A stretch of DNA of 64,000 nt from Rhizobiales bacterium 62-17 (lineage in GTDB: Bacteria; Pseudomonadota; Alphaproteobacteria; Rhizobiales; Beijerinckiaceae): positions 619,440 to 683,439 of the forward strand of contig MKVW01000003.1 of NCBI GenBank assembly GCA_001898965.1, written 5' to 3'. Made by a program: the position numbers and the translations under genes. Below the pieces are notes generated by a model. The model was not told where the DNA came from and did no database searches. It saw nothing but the letters and a program-made list of their open reading frames with translations. The stretch's first letter is position 1. Each line of letters starts with the position of its first letter. Of this stretch, positions 25,222 through 34,245 are shown in pieces.

Positions 25222-26763
25222 TCAGGATTTGGGCCGTTTCGACCGGCTGGGATTCTTCTCAGGTGCGCCGACAAAGCCGCGTTCGCGCGCCCAAACCACG
25301 GCGGCGGTTCGGCTATGGACGTCAGCTTTGTTGTAGATGCGCGCCACGTGGTTGCGCACCGTGTTGCGCGTCAGCTTCAGCTTCCTGGTGATCTCCGCAT
25401 CGCTGAGCCCCTGGCACATCAACCCGAGCACTTCGAGTTCGCGCGGGGTCATCGAAGCCAATTCCGTCGACTGAACCTTGGTCCCTCGGCCAGGGCGGCG
25501 CAAATTGGCTAGTTTTTCGATGACGGTCCGGCTGAACCAGGAAGTGTCCTTCATCACCGCTTCGATAGCGGCTATCAGCTCGACCTCGGTTTGCTTTCGC
25601 TCCGTGATGTCCTGAAAGACGACGAGCAGGCATTCCCGGCCTTGGATGGTCACGGCTTCAGCCGAAACCAGGCAATCCAGGATTTCCTCGTGCTTGGTGA
25701 GCGTTTGAATTTCGGCGTTGCGCAGGCTGCCGCTTTTGTCGATATCCCGTTCCAAGCCATGCCGGGACGTTTCTGATGTCCATAAGGGCACCTCCGGCAG
25801 GGCTTTTCCGATGACTTCTTCCTCGATGAAGCCAAACACCGAGAAGAAGGCATCGTTCGCGTCGAGGATACGCAGACCATCTAGGGCGGTGAGGACGGTC
25901 GGAACCGGTGTCAGGCGGAAGGATCGGGCGAAGCGTTCCTCGCTTTGCCGAAGGGCTTCCTCTGCCTTCCGCCGGGGTTCCAGATCCATGAAGGTGAAAA
26001 GCATGCAGGCTTCTTCGCCGATTTCGATGGGCTGTCCGGCTACAATGACTAGTTTCGATCCGCCTTCGGGCAAGCGAATGCTGGCTTCGGTTTGCGGAAT
26101 GGTGCGTCCGTCACGCAGGGCCGCGATGGCCGTGTCCCTGGTGGTGGCATTCTCCAGGACGTCGATTTCGTAAACCGAACGGCCGATGACATCGTCACGC
26201 GTGTAGCCCAACATCTCAAGGAAGCCCTGATTGACCTTGACGTAGCGCAGATCGGCGAGACGACAGATGATGGCTGGCGCGGGATTGGTCCCGAACGTTT
26301 TCTCGAAGCGTTCTTCCGCCGTGAAACGCTCGGTCACATCCTCGATCACCAGAACATAGGATTCCGGCTTGCCCTTGCCATCCGTCAGCACAATACCGCG
26401 TAGTTGCTGGATGCTGCGCCAATCCTCGCCGTTTTTGTCCGCATTCTTTCTGCTCACTTCGACCACGACATCGTGAAAGACATCCCCCGCCAGCAGTCTG
26501 TCGATGGGATATTGGTTATCGGCGAGAAGGTGGTTGTTGCGATATTTTAGTTGAAAGCGCTTGCGATAATCGGCCGGCGTTTCGCCGAGATCAGAAAGGC
26601 TATCGACATCGTGGAGAGCAAGCGCCTTGTCATTGGCCCAAACGAGTCCGTCGCTGGGGTCGATCAGCAATATGCCTTCCCCAAGCCCCGAAATGATCTC
26701 TTGCAATTGACGACGATCCACCTGCTGCTGCAAAACAGCCTCATCCGGAACCTGGTTTGTCAT
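25222..26763 (-). CDS. Multi-PAS regulator with LuxR-type DNA-binding domain
   Basis: This 513-residue cytoplasmic protein carries three PAS-type sensor modules (about residues 15-130, 160-280 and 290-410; PAC-like endings such as VLVIEDVTERF and LLVVFQDITERK). A C-terminal GerE/LuxR helix-turn-helix follows (MTPRELEVLGLMCQGLSDAEITRKL...NTVRNHVARIYNK, about 445-500). It has no receiver or kinase domain, so it is a one-component sensor-regulator. The PAS ligands are unknown. The histidine kinase gene 144 bases downstream may belong to the same unit. Confidence 0.9.
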   Translation of the reverse strand: MTNQVPDEAVLQQQVDRRQLQEIISGLGEGILLIDPSDGLVWANDKALALHDVDSLSDLGETPADYRKRFQLKYRNNHLLADNQYPIDRLLAGDVFHDVVVEVSRKNADKNGEDWRSIQQLRGIVLTDGKGKPESYVLVIEDVTERFTAEERFEKTFGTNPAPAIICRLADLRYVKVNQGFLEMLGYTRDDVIGRSVYEIDVLENATTRDTAIAALRDGRTIPQTEASIRLPEGGSKLVIVAGQPIEIGEEACMLFTFMDLEPRRKAEEALRQSEERFARSFRLTPVPTVLTALDGLRILDANDAFFSVFGFIEEEVIGKALPEVPLWTSETSRHGLERDIDKSGSLRNAEIQTLTKHEEILDCLVSAEAVTIQGRECLLVVFQDITERKQTEVELIAAIEAVMKDTSWFSRTVIEKLANLRRPGRGTKVQSTELASMTPRELEVLGLMCQGLSDAEITRKLKLTRNTVRNHVARIYNKADVHSRTAAVVWARERGFVGAPEKNPSRSKRPKS

Positions 26764-26915
26764 GACGCGTCTCGTTTGTGCCTACCCTAGTCTTGCAACA
26801 AACGAGGGTTATGTGAAACCAATGAAGCGACCCGGATCGAAGTTCCCGTCTTTTTTCGAGCAAACGTGATATCAAAGAAATTGATGATATAAATCAATCG
26901 ATTGCCCGTCGATGA

Positions 26916-27542
26916 TCAGGCGGCGCTGCGGGTTGCTGGTCCGTCCAAGTTAAACAGACGCCGTCCAATGGCATGAGCCGCATCGAGATGCGAGCGTGCG
27001 GAGGCTGACGCGTCCGCCGGCACGAGCAATTCGGACGTTTGGACTGGCGCACCGCAGTAATCGAAAATGCCATGATCGATCTGCGTGCGCATCGCGCCGA
27101 AGTACCCGCGCCTGGCATAGGTGCGCAGGCTGGCGCCTCCGATGGCGACCAGATGAATTGGCAGATGGCTCAGCTTCTTTTCGACATGATTGCCGGAGCT
27201 ATCGTCGTAGGCCCAGCCGTTGGTGAAAACGCGATCGATCCATCCTTTCAGCAGTCCGGGCATCGACCACCAGTAGACGGGATAGACCAGAACCAGCGCA
27301 TCGGCGCGCGCGATCCTCGCCTGTTCGGCAAGAACGTCAGCCGGCGGTGCCGCTTCCTTGAGATGAGCGGCGATATCGGCGCCCGAAAATCCCGGATTGA
27401 ACCCCTCGGCTGTCAGATCGGCGATTTCGAACGAATGGGTGGGATCGGCCGCGATCATGCCCGCTGCCACTTCAGCGGCGACGGCATGGGTGAGCGAGTT
27501 AGGTCTGGGATGCGAAACGACGATAAGCGCGTGCATGTTCAT
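26916..27542 (-). CDS. NAD(P)H dehydrogenase (quinone), flavodoxin-like fold
   Basis: This 208-residue protein of the NQO1/MdaB/KefF type reduces quinones or other electrophiles with two electrons, using a bound flavin. It starts MNMHALIVVSHPRPNSLTHAV (flavin phosphate loop near residues 8-15) and contains LVLVYPVYWWSMPGLLKGWIDRVFTNGWAY (about 85-114), the family core. It is divergent from a TetR gene with a shared palindromic operator between them, so it is probably induced by reactive compounds. The longer GTG start at 27575 falls next to the operator and is less likely. Confidence 0.88.
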   Translation of the reverse strand: MNMHALIVVSHPRPNSLTHAVAAEVAAGMIAADPTHSFEIADLTAEGFNPGFSGADIAAHLKEAAPPADVLAEQARIARADALVLVYPVYWWSMPGLLKGWIDRVFTNGWAYDDSSGNHVEKKLSHLPIHLVAIGGASLRTYARRGYFGAMRTQIDHGIFDYCGAPVQTSELLVPADASASARSHLDAAHAIGRRLFNLDGPATRSAA

Positions 27543-27576
27543 AACCGGTATGGATTGATCGACCGAAACGATCACT

Positions 27577-27607
27577 ATATACTTTTAGTAAGTTACTATT
27601 GGTATAT
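27577..27607. promoter_or_regulatory. Nested palindromic operator between quinone reductase and TetR genes
   Basis: Two inverted repeats share one centre at 27592: inner TAGTAA-G-TTACTA (27586-27598) and outer ATATAC/GTATAT (27577-27607). The site ends three bases before the TetR ATG and 35 bases from the reductase start. It fits a TetR-family operator that represses both genes. Confidence 0.75.
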
Positions 27608-27610
27608 TAA

Positions 27611-28243
27611 ATGTCAAGACCCGTCGCCAAGCAATCCTCCCCACCCTCCCCGCGTCGTCGTTTGACGCGGGACGACCGGCATCGTCAGCTTCTGGACGCA
27701 TCCTGGCGGCTGATCCGGACGGAAGGCACCGATGCGCTGACACTTGGTCGGTTGGCAGAACAGGCCGGTGTAACCAAGCCGGTCGTCTACGATCACTTTG
27801 GTACCCGCGAAGGTCTGCTGGTGGCGCTGTACCAAGATTATGACGTGCGCCAGACCGCGGTCATGGACGGCGCGCTCGCAGGCAGCAAATCGACCTTGAA
27901 GGATAAGGCGCGGGTCATTGCATCATCCTATGTCGACTGCGTGTTCCTGCAGGGGCGCGAAATGCCCGGCGTGCTGGCGGCGCTTGCCGGCTCACCGGAT
28001 CTCGAAAAGATCAAGCGCGCCTACCATATCGCCTTCATTGAGAAGTGTCGCGCGATCCTGGCGCCGTACGCCGGCGCCAATAGCATTGCATCCGCAGCGC
28101 TCTGGGCCATGCTGGGTGCGGCCGAAGCTCTTTCTTATGCAGCCGCGTTGAAAGAGATTACGCCAGCGCAAGCCAAGGACGAGCTGTTTGCAACCATCGT
28201 GGCCATTGCGGGAAGAAGCAAATCTTCGTCTTCGCAACGTTAA
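27611..28243 (+). CDS. TetR/AcrR-family transcriptional regulator
   Basis: This 210-residue repressor has an N-terminal helix-turn-helix (LGRLAEQAGVTKPVVYDHFGTREGLLVALY, about residues 45-75) and an all-helical ligand domain. It probably controls the divergent quinone reductase and itself. The ATG at 27611 has no Shine-Dalgarno sequence; the palindromic operator lies directly upstream, so the mRNA may be leaderless or the real start may lie further in. Its stop overlaps the end of a small convergent gene by four bases. Confidence 0.9.
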   Translation: MSRPVAKQSSPPSPRRRLTRDDRHRQLLDASWRLIRTEGTDALTLGRLAEQAGVTKPVVYDHFGTREGLLVALYQDYDVRQTAVMDGALAGSKSTLKDKARVIASSYVDCVFLQGREMPGVLAALAGSPDLEKIKRAYHIAFIEKCRAILAPYAGANSIASAALWAMLGAAEALSYAAALKEITPAQAKDELFATIVAIAGRSKSSSSQR

Positions 28244-28482
28244 GTGTGATTGTTGTCGGAGCGCCGGAGACCGCTTCGCGGCGACCAGGTTTCAGGGGGC
28301 GACAATTTGGCGAACTCCTTCAGAACATCCAATCTGATTTTGATCCGCAAACCAGGCGTGACGCTCACCCAGTTGTCACCGAACGCGTTCTTGATCTCGC
28401 AAGCTATGATCGGCTCATAGAGCACGCGATCCTGGCGAAGCTTTCCGATCATGAAGTCGGCAATATCGCTTGTCGTGGTCAT
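28240..28482 (-). CDS. Small DUF6953-like protein
   Basis: This 80-residue protein has DIADFMIGKLRQDRVLYEPIIACEIKNAFGDNW followed by VTPGLRIKIRLDVLKEF. It resembles the small DUF6953 family (ADWM...LYQ...I...FG pattern), though I identify that only from memory of the pattern. It has a good ribosome-binding site, GGAAGGG, eight bases before the ATG, which supports it as a real gene. The last 15 residues are probably disordered. Function is unknown. Confidence 0.7.
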   Translation of the reverse strand: MTTTSDIADFMIGKLRQDRVLYEPIIACEIKNAFGDNWVSVTPGLRIKIRLDVLKEFAKLSPPETWSPRSGLRRSDNNHT

Positions 28483-28702
28483 GCTGCTACCCTTCCGAAT
28501 CTCAGGTGGGTACAGACCTGATCGCGTGAAAATTCGCCGCGAGAGAGTGTGAGAAGAACGATATGCTTCCTAACGTTTGCAGCAGCATCCTGTTCCCTAT
28601 CAATCGCCGCGCCAGAGGCGAGCCATACGGCCGGTGGTAATGGGCCATGCGCGAATTTTCGCGCTTCGCCCTCAATCCGTCCGCTCGTGTTAGGTTGAGC
28701 TT

Positions 28703-29125
28703 ATGTCTTCTGATTCTGCTCCTCTGATCGTGCGGATCTCGGCCGCTGTCATTCGTGACGGACAGGGTCGTTTCCTGTTGGTGCGCAAGCGTGGAACGAC
28801 CGCGTTCATGCAAGCAGGCGGAAAGATCGAAACTGGCGAAACATCCCTCGCCGCCTTGCAGCGTGAACTCATGGAAGAGCTTGGATTGGTGGTCGAGGCA
28901 GCCGAAGCGAAATTTCTCGGTTGCTTCGAGGCCGAGGCGGCGAACGAACCTGGGCATAGGGTACAGGCAGATTTGTTCGAACTGTCGCTCGACGGTCCGG
29001 TGACGGCTGCCGCCGAGATCGAGGAGTTGATCTGGCTCAGTCCGTCGGCGCCCGCGCTCCCTTCTCTCGCACCGCTGACGCGCGAGCATGTTCTACGGCT
29101 ACCGCGCCAGACAAACGAGCATTGA
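28703..29125 (+). CDS. Nudix hydrolase
   Basis: This 140-residue enzyme hydrolyses a nucleoside-diphosphate-linked substrate with a divalent metal. The Nudix box is present as GKIETGETSLAALQREL followed by MEELGL (about residues 39-62). The flanking strands VRISAAVIRDGQGRFLLVRKRGT and the late EIEELIWLSP are typical. Many small solitary Nudix proteins clear damaged nucleotides; the substrate cannot be predicted. It converges on the MFS gene downstream with 14 bases between stops. Confidence 0.9.
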   Translation: MSSDSAPLIVRISAAVIRDGQGRFLLVRKRGTTAFMQAGGKIETGETSLAALQRELMEELGLVVEAAEAKFLGCFEAEAANEPGHRVQADLFELSLDGPVTAAAEIEELIWLSPSAPALPSLAPLTREHVLRLPRQTNEH

Positions 29126-29139
29126 AGAAACCCTTTCCT

Positions 29140-30429
29140 TCAGGCTTTGACGGTCGTGGCAAGGCGCAGGCTGGCGGCAGCGCCGAGCAGCAGGCAAACG
29201 CCAGCGAAGCCTGCCAGCGCCGGCCATCCTCCAGCCGACAGGAACATGCCGCCAATGGTGCCACCGATGCTGGAGCCAAGGTAATAGCCGAGCAGATAGA
29301 GCGATGAGGCATGGCCCTTGGCCGTTGCCGCCAATCGGCCGATCCAGGAACTCGCCACCGAATGGGCGAAGAAGAAGCCGATCGTCAGCAGCACGATGCC
29401 GGCAATGATGGTCCATAGACTGCTGGTCACCGTCAATGCGATCCCGGTCAGCGCGATGGCGAAGCCTATCGGCAGCACGCGGCGATGGCCGATACGATCG
29501 GCCAGGATGCCCGCCGTCGAAGAGGCGACGATGCCGAAGAGATAGGCCGTGAAGATGAGGCCGATGGTCGAGGGGGCGAGCGCGTAAGGCTGAGCCATCA
29601 AATGGAAGCCGGCATAATTGTAGATGGCGACGAAGGCACCCATGGCCAGAAAGCCGATGGCGAACAGCAACAGCAGTGCGCGATCCGCCAGATGCGCCTG
29701 CCAGGCGTGCAGATGATAACGCGGGTAAAACCTACTCTGCCGCGTGAAATTGCGGGACGCCGGCAGGAGGAGGACAAAAGCGATGGCGGCGATCAGACCG
29801 GCGATGCCGATGACGAGCATGGCCACATGCCAGGAGAACCAGTCGGCGAGCATGCTGGCCCCGACCCGTCCGGCCATGCCTCCAAGCGCCGAGCCGCCAA
29901 TGTAAAGGCCCATCGAGAAGCCCAGGTTGCCGCGATCCACTTCCTCCGCCAGATAGGCCATGGCCACGGCCGGCACGCCACCAAGGACAAAGCCCTCCAG
30001 AGTCCGGCAGACGAGGAAGAGCGTCCAGTTTGGCATAGCTGCCGCCGCCGCATTGAGCAGCGCGGCGCCGGCGATGGCGGCGAACATCAGGCTCTTGCGG
30101 CCAACGCTCTCGGACACGGCGGCCGCGCAGAGAATGGCGATGGCGAGGGATGCGGTCGACAAAGACAAAGCGAGCGAACTCGCCGCCGGGCTGATGCCGA
30201 AGTCGTGCGCGAAGATCGGCAACAGGGATTGGGTGCAATAGAGCAGCGAGAACGTGGCGAAGCCCGCCAGGAAGAGCGCGCCGCTGATCCGCCGATAGGC
30301 CGCCGTGCCCGGCCGGGCTCCGCCATGCGCGTCGAGCTTCGCCGGCACGCTGGCAGGCTTTTGCCGGTCACGGCGCCGGGGATGGACAGGGACATCGGAA
30401 ATGTCCGCGCAAGTTGTCTGGCTCGTCAT
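29140..30429 (-). CDS. ynfM: MFS transporter, YnfM-like
   Basis: This 429-residue, 12-segment major facilitator has a basic N-terminal tail of about 45 residues. It strongly resembles E. coli YnfM, a putative arabinose/drug exporter: LLYCTQSLLPI, SLALSLSTASLAI, VAMAYLAEEVDRG, FSMGLYIGGSALGGMAGR and FFFAHSVASSWIG with SSLYLLGYYLGSSIGGT. I start it at ATG 30429 with AAGGTG upstream; a longer open frame extends into the divergent LysR gene and is spurious. As in E. coli (ynfM/ynfL), it is divergent from a LysR regulator. Confidence 0.9.
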   Translation of the reverse strand: MTSQTTCADISDVPVHPRRRDRQKPASVPAKLDAHGGARPGTAAYRRISGALFLAGFATFSLLYCTQSLLPIFAHDFGISPAASSLALSLSTASLAIAILCAAAVSESVGRKSLMFAAIAGAALLNAAAAAMPNWTLFLVCRTLEGFVLGGVPAVAMAYLAEEVDRGNLGFSMGLYIGGSALGGMAGRVGASMLADWFSWHVAMLVIGIAGLIAAIAFVLLLPASRNFTRQSRFYPRYHLHAWQAHLADRALLLLFAIGFLAMGAFVAIYNYAGFHLMAQPYALAPSTIGLIFTAYLFGIVASSTAGILADRIGHRRVLPIGFAIALTGIALTVTSSLWTIIAGIVLLTIGFFFAHSVASSWIGRLAATAKGHASSLYLLGYYLGSSIGGTIGGMFLSAGGWPALAGFAGVCLLLGAAASLRLATTVKA

Positions 30430-30522
30430 GAAGTCACCTTTTCCAGTGCGGAAATAGGTTTCGATGACGCAATCTGTCCAATATATTAGGCTAGAAATTG
30501 TAATTGCTTTTGGAGATACCTG

Positions 30523-31422
30523 ATGGAATTGCGGCACATCCGTTATTTCCTGGCCGTCGCGGAAGAACGCAATTTCACGCGCGCCGCGGCCAAACTCGGC
30601 GTCGGCCAGCCGCCGGTGAGCCAGCAGATCAAGGATCTGGAAGAAGAACTCGGCACGGCGCTCTTTCATCGTGTGCCGCACGGTGCGGAGCTGACCCCGG
30701 CCGGCGAGGCCTTTCTGGCCGAGGCGCGCGGCATCGTCGCTGGCGCCGAACGGGCGCGGCTCGCCGCGCAACGCGCCCATCGCGGCCAAAGCGGCAAGCT
30801 GTCGGTGGGGCTCACCGGTTCGGCTGCTTTCAATCCGATCGTCAATGCGGCGATCCGGCGCTTTCGCCAACGCTGGCCGGATGTCCTCCTGACCCTGGAG
30901 GAACTCAACACCATGGGTCTGCTGGAAGGGCTCGAGAGCGGTGAACTGGATACGATCTTCGTGCGTCCGGGGCTCGACGACATCGAGAATGTACGGCTCC
31001 ATCGTCTGCCGGACGAACCGATGGCGATTGCTTTGCCGGCACGTCATCGGCTGGCGCGTTCACGCAGCCTGGCGCTGAAGGCCCTCGCTCGGGAGCCTTT
31101 CATTCTCTTTCCGCCGGCCGCCGGCTTGAGCCTCTCTCATGAGGTCATCCTCGCCTGCCGGTCGAATGGCTTCGATCCGATCGTCGGCCAGGTGGCGCCG
31201 CAGATCCCGTCAGCTCTCAGCCTGGTCGCTGCTGAACTCGGCGTTTCGATCGTGCCGGCCTCGATCACACGCGTGCGGGTCGAAGGCGTCACCTACCGAC
31301 CGATCGCCGGTGAGGCGCCGATCGCCCGCCTGGCGCTCGGCACGCGCCGCGACGGCGGGCAAGTCGTGCTGCAGAATTTCATCCACGCACTGCGCGCTGC
31401 GAGTCCAAGCGGCGAGGCGTGA
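30523..31422 (+). CDS. LysR-family regulator, YnfL-like
   Basis: This 299-residue regulator has an N-terminal winged helix (MELRHIRYFLAVAEERNFTRAAAKLGVGQPPVSQQIKDLEEEL split across residues 1-44) and a two-lobed co-inducer domain. GGAGATACCTG precedes the ATG. It lies 93 bases from the divergent MFS gene and should regulate it; the same pairing occurs in E. coli as ynfL/ynfM. Its last 44 bases overlap the end of the convergent nimT-like gene. Confidence 0.92.
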   Translation: MELRHIRYFLAVAEERNFTRAAAKLGVGQPPVSQQIKDLEEELGTALFHRVPHGAELTPAGEAFLAEARGIVAGAERARLAAQRAHRGQSGKLSVGLTGSAAFNPIVNAAIRRFRQRWPDVLLTLEELNTMGLLEGLESGELDTIFVRPGLDDIENVRLHRLPDEPMAIALPARHRLARSRSLALKALAREPFILFPPAAGLSLSHEVILACRSNGFDPIVGQVAPQIPSALSLVAAELGVSIVPASITRVRVEGVTYRPIAGEAPIARLALGTRRDGGQVVLQNFIHALRAASPSGEA

Positions 31423-32608
31423 CATCGCCGATCTGCGCGGATTTGCCGGCGCAGTAACCGAGACAGGCCATGATGCCGCAGAGCGCCAGGCAGAGGCTGA
31501 GCGGAACGAACCAGCCGCCGGAGAAATCGTGCACCAGCCCAAACAACGGCGGCGCGAAGGCGGCGATCGTATAGCCGATGCACTGGGCCATGCCGGACAA
31601 AGCGCTCGCCTGGCGCACATCCGCGGCGCGCAGGCTGACGAACGACAAAGCCAGAATGAAGGTCGCGCCCGCGCCAAAGCCAAAGAGAGCAGCCCAGATC
31701 CAGGCCAGACGCGGCGCCAGCAGCAGGCCGAGGAGAGACATGGCGATGATGAGCGACGTGCCGAAGGCGAGGCGTCGTTGATCCTTCAGCCGAGGGATCA
31801 AAGGCATCAGGACCAGACCCGGCAGAGCGGTGGCGAGCTGCGACACGCCATGCAGCGATCCCGCTGTCTGCGGCGAGTAACCCGCCTCGATCAGGATCGC
31901 CGGCAGCCACGTCACGACAACGTAATAGACGAATGAATTGGCGCCGAAGAAGAACGTCACCTGCCAGGCCAGCGGCGAATGCCAGATGCGTCCACCCTGT
32001 GGCGGCACGGGCGTATCGGCTGTCGGCGCGCTGCGATCGATGAGCTGCGGCGCCCAGACGATCAAGGCGAGAAGCGGCAGGACAATGAACGAGCCAAGCG
32101 CCCCGCTCCACCCCAAAGCGGGAAGGGTTGCGAGCGGCACGACCACGGCGGAGGCCAATGCGGCCGCCACGCCGGCCACCACGGCATAGGTGCCCGTCAG
32201 GGTCGCGATGCGATCGGGAAAGTCGCGTTTGAGCAAGGCCGGCAGCAGGACATTGCCGATGGCAATGCCTATGCCGATGAGCGCCGAGCCGGCAAACAGC
32301 GCCCAGGTCGGCCCCAGCGAGCGCAGCACGATGCCGATCGCGACCACGACCAGCGCGATGAACAGGCTGCGCTCCAGGCCGCAGGCGCGGGCCAGCAGAA
32401 CGCCGACGGGCGACGCGAAGGCAAAGGCCAGGAGCGGCAGCGTCGTCAGGATGCCGACATGAAACGTATCGAGCGCGAAGACGTCGCGGATCGTGCCGAG
32501 CAACGGCGCGACACCAGTGATGGGCGCGCGCAGGTTGGCCGCGATCAGAAGGATGCCCGCGAGGAGCAGGAGGGGATGGGAAAGGCCAAGAGGCTGTTTG
32601 GTCTGCAT
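31379..32608 (-). CDS. nimT: MFS exporter of the CynX/NimT family
   Basis: This 409-residue transporter has 12 membrane segments. It closely resembles E. coli NimT (YeaN), a 2-nitroimidazole exporter: LLLAGILLIAANLRAPITGVAPLLGTIR, ILTTLPLLAFAFASP, GNVLLPALLKRDFP, HSPLAWQVTFFFGANSFVYYV, GSLHGVSQLATALPGL and SALSGMAQCIGYTIAAF. The ATG at 32608 gives the family's N-terminus; a further 40 upstream codons lie in the promoter region. It is divergent from an AraC gene, as nimT is from nimR. Real substrates in this host are unknown. Confidence 0.9.
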   Translation of the reverse strand: MQTKQPLGLSHPLLLLAGILLIAANLRAPITGVAPLLGTIRDVFALDTFHVGILTTLPLLAFAFASPVGVLLARACGLERSLFIALVVVAIGIVLRSLGPTWALFAGSALIGIGIAIGNVLLPALLKRDFPDRIATLTGTYAVVAGVAAALASAVVVPLATLPALGWSGALGSFIVLPLLALIVWAPQLIDRSAPTADTPVPPQGGRIWHSPLAWQVTFFFGANSFVYYVVVTWLPAILIEAGYSPQTAGSLHGVSQLATALPGLVLMPLIPRLKDQRRLAFGTSLIIAMSLLGLLLAPRLAWIWAALFGFGAGATFILALSFVSLRAADVRQASALSGMAQCIGYTIAAFAPPLFGLVHDFSGGWFVPLSLCLALCGIMACLGYCAGKSAQIGDVTPRRLDSQRAVRG

Positions 32609-32726
32609 GACGGCACCGGGAGTGAGCGAAGATGGCCTTCCATAGCCGCTAGCCGCCCTTCCTGAATTACGATATTTTGACAATATATCTTCAAATTCGG
32701 CCAAATCCGGGTCGCAGGTGCCAGCC

Positions 32727-33515
32727 ATGAAGCCCTATCGCGTCGCCACCGATGATTTCGATCCCGATACCTCCGACCGCCCGGCCGTCGCCATGCATTT
32801 GGATTGGGCGAATTACGAAGTGGAGGTGCCGAGCCACAAACATCGCAAAGGCCAGTTGATCTTGGCGCTGCGTGGCGCCGTCACCTGCATGGCGGCCGGC
32901 GGCATCTGGATCGTCCCGCCGCAATGCGGCGTCTGGGTGCCGGGCGGCATTACCCACAGCAACCGCGCCACCACCAATGCGAGGCTTTCCGCTCTCTTTG
33001 TCGAGCCGGGCGCCGCCGCCCTGCCCGATCACTGCTGCACGCTATCGATCTCGCCGATGATCCGCGAAATGATCGGACGCCTGGCCGGTTCTTCCATCGA
33101 TTATGGGCCGGACAGCCACACGGCGCGGCTGGTGCGCGTGCTGCTCGATGAGCTGTCCTTGATGCCGGAAGAACAACTCAATCTGCCCGTGTCGGATCAT
33201 CCGAAAATCCGCCAGATCGCCAAGGCCCTCACCACGAACCCGGCCGATCGCCGGACCTTGGCCGATTGGGCGACGCGCGTGGCGCTCAGCGAACGATCGC
33301 TGACGCGGCTCATGATTCAGGAAACCGGACTGACCTTCGGGCGCTGGCGGCAGCAGTTGCAGCTCATCGTGGCACTGCGTGAACTCGCCGGCGGCGCGGC
33401 GGTGCAACAGGTGTCGGACACGCTGGGCTATGAATCCGTCACCGCTTTCATCCTGATGTTCAAGAAGGCGCTGGGCCAGACACCGGCGCGATATTTCGCC
33501 AAGCGGCCGATTTGA
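32727..33515 (+). CDS. nimR: AraC-family regulator with cupin domain, NimR-like
   Basis: This 262-residue protein has an N-terminal cupin (HKHRKGQLILALRGAVTC, VPPQCGVWVPGGITHSN, about residues 33-85) and a C-terminal AraC domain (LADWATRVALSERSLTRLMIQETGLTFGRWRQQLQL and VQQVSDTLGYESVTAFILMFKKALGQTPARYF). It is divergent from the nimT-like exporter gene with 118 bases between starts, the layout of E. coli nimR/nimT. The symbol rests on that synteny plus domain match and is tentative. A second regulator of the same subfamily lies at 43289. Confidence 0.88.
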   Translation: MKPYRVATDDFDPDTSDRPAVAMHLDWANYEVEVPSHKHRKGQLILALRGAVTCMAAGGIWIVPPQCGVWVPGGITHSNRATTNARLSALFVEPGAAALPDHCCTLSISPMIREMIGRLAGSSIDYGPDSHTARLVRVLLDELSLMPEEQLNLPVSDHPKIRQIAKALTTNPADRRTLADWATRVALSERSLTRLMIQETGLTFGRWRQQLQLIVALRELAGGAAVQQVSDTLGYESVTAFILMFKKALGQTPARYFAKRPI

Positions 33516-33551
33516 TGGCGGCGCTTCGAACAGATAGCGCCTAATCTAACT

Positions 33552-33902
33552 TCAAGTCCGCAAGATCTTTTCCATCGTCTTTCCCTTGGCCAATTCGTCG
33601 ATCAGCTTATCCAGGTAGCGAATTTCTCGCATGATCGGCTCTTCGATGGCTTCAACCCGGATACCGCAGATCACGCCTTTGATCAGGGACCGCGACGGAT
33701 TCAATCGAGGCGCGTTGGTAAAGAAATCCTCGAAGCCGATTTTCTTTTCCAGTTGGGCTTCCAGAGCTTTCTGACTATAGCCGGTCAGCCAACAGATGAT
33801 CTCGTCCACCTCAGCTTTGGTACGCCCCTTCTTCTCCGCCTTGGCAATGTAGTGCGGATAAACGCTGGCAACGCTCATTGAATAGATACGATGCTTCGTC
33901 AT
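33552..33902 (-). CDS. DUF2200 family protein
   Basis: This 116-residue cytoplasmic protein matches the DUF2200 family along its whole length: [39 protein letters not shown] is the family start, followed by [13 protein letters not shown] and [18 protein letters not shown], ending in a charged helix. No function is known for the family. The gene stands alone between the AraC gene and a long non-coding stretch. Confidence 0.88.
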   Translation of the reverse strand: MTKHRIYSMSVASVYPHYIAKAEKKGRTKAEVDEIICWLTGYSQKALEAQLEKKIGFEDFFTNAPRLNPSRSLIKGVICGIRVEAIEEPIMREIRYLDKLIDELAKGKTMEKILRT

Positions 33903-34245
33903 CGAGTCATCCCGAAACTATCGGTTCGACACGTTAGTCCGTTAGCCAAAGCTGGCACCATCGAGAACGATAGGATCGCTAACACGCCAATCAATCGCAT
34001 GAATGTCTCCGGCTGCTCTGATTTATGATGTCAGCGCAAAATCCTTGCGGCGTCCAGAGATTGGCTTGCGGCGGATCATCCAAAATCCGTTAGATCGCCA
34101 AGGCGCCTGGCTAGACACCGACGAAAGTCTGTTGACGCCGTAAGGTGGTCCGCCCTAGACAGAGGCCGCGATGTTCGCGGCGTCGGGCGACGGTGGCGGG
34201 TGGCAAGCCTGTCCCTGGTCGAAACGCCAATGTGATCAGTCGCTT
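33903..34245. other. Non-coding stretch with an AraC-gene remnant
   Basis: This 343-bp gap before tRNA-Ser has no supported ORF. It includes a short decayed copy of part of an AraC-family gene at 34072-34104 (see the pseudogene entry). The rest shows nothing I recognise. The gap looks like eroded sequence rather than a long promoter region. Confidence 0.5.
34072..34104 (+). pseudogene. Remnant matching part of the nimR-like gene
   Basis: These 33 bases match positions 33193-33226 inside the nimR-like coding sequence with two substitutions and one deleted base. In the intact gene this segment encodes DHPKIRQIAKA just before the helix-turn-helix. The single-base deletion breaks the frame. Similarity fades on both sides, so it is either a decayed duplicate or the remnant of a related AraC gene. 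I judged this by eye only. Confidence 0.45.

Noticed and set aside
30430..31047. Long N-terminal extension of the ynfM-like gene
   Set aside because: It is antisense to the LysR gene and lacks transporter features; ATG 30429 has a good ribosome-binding site.
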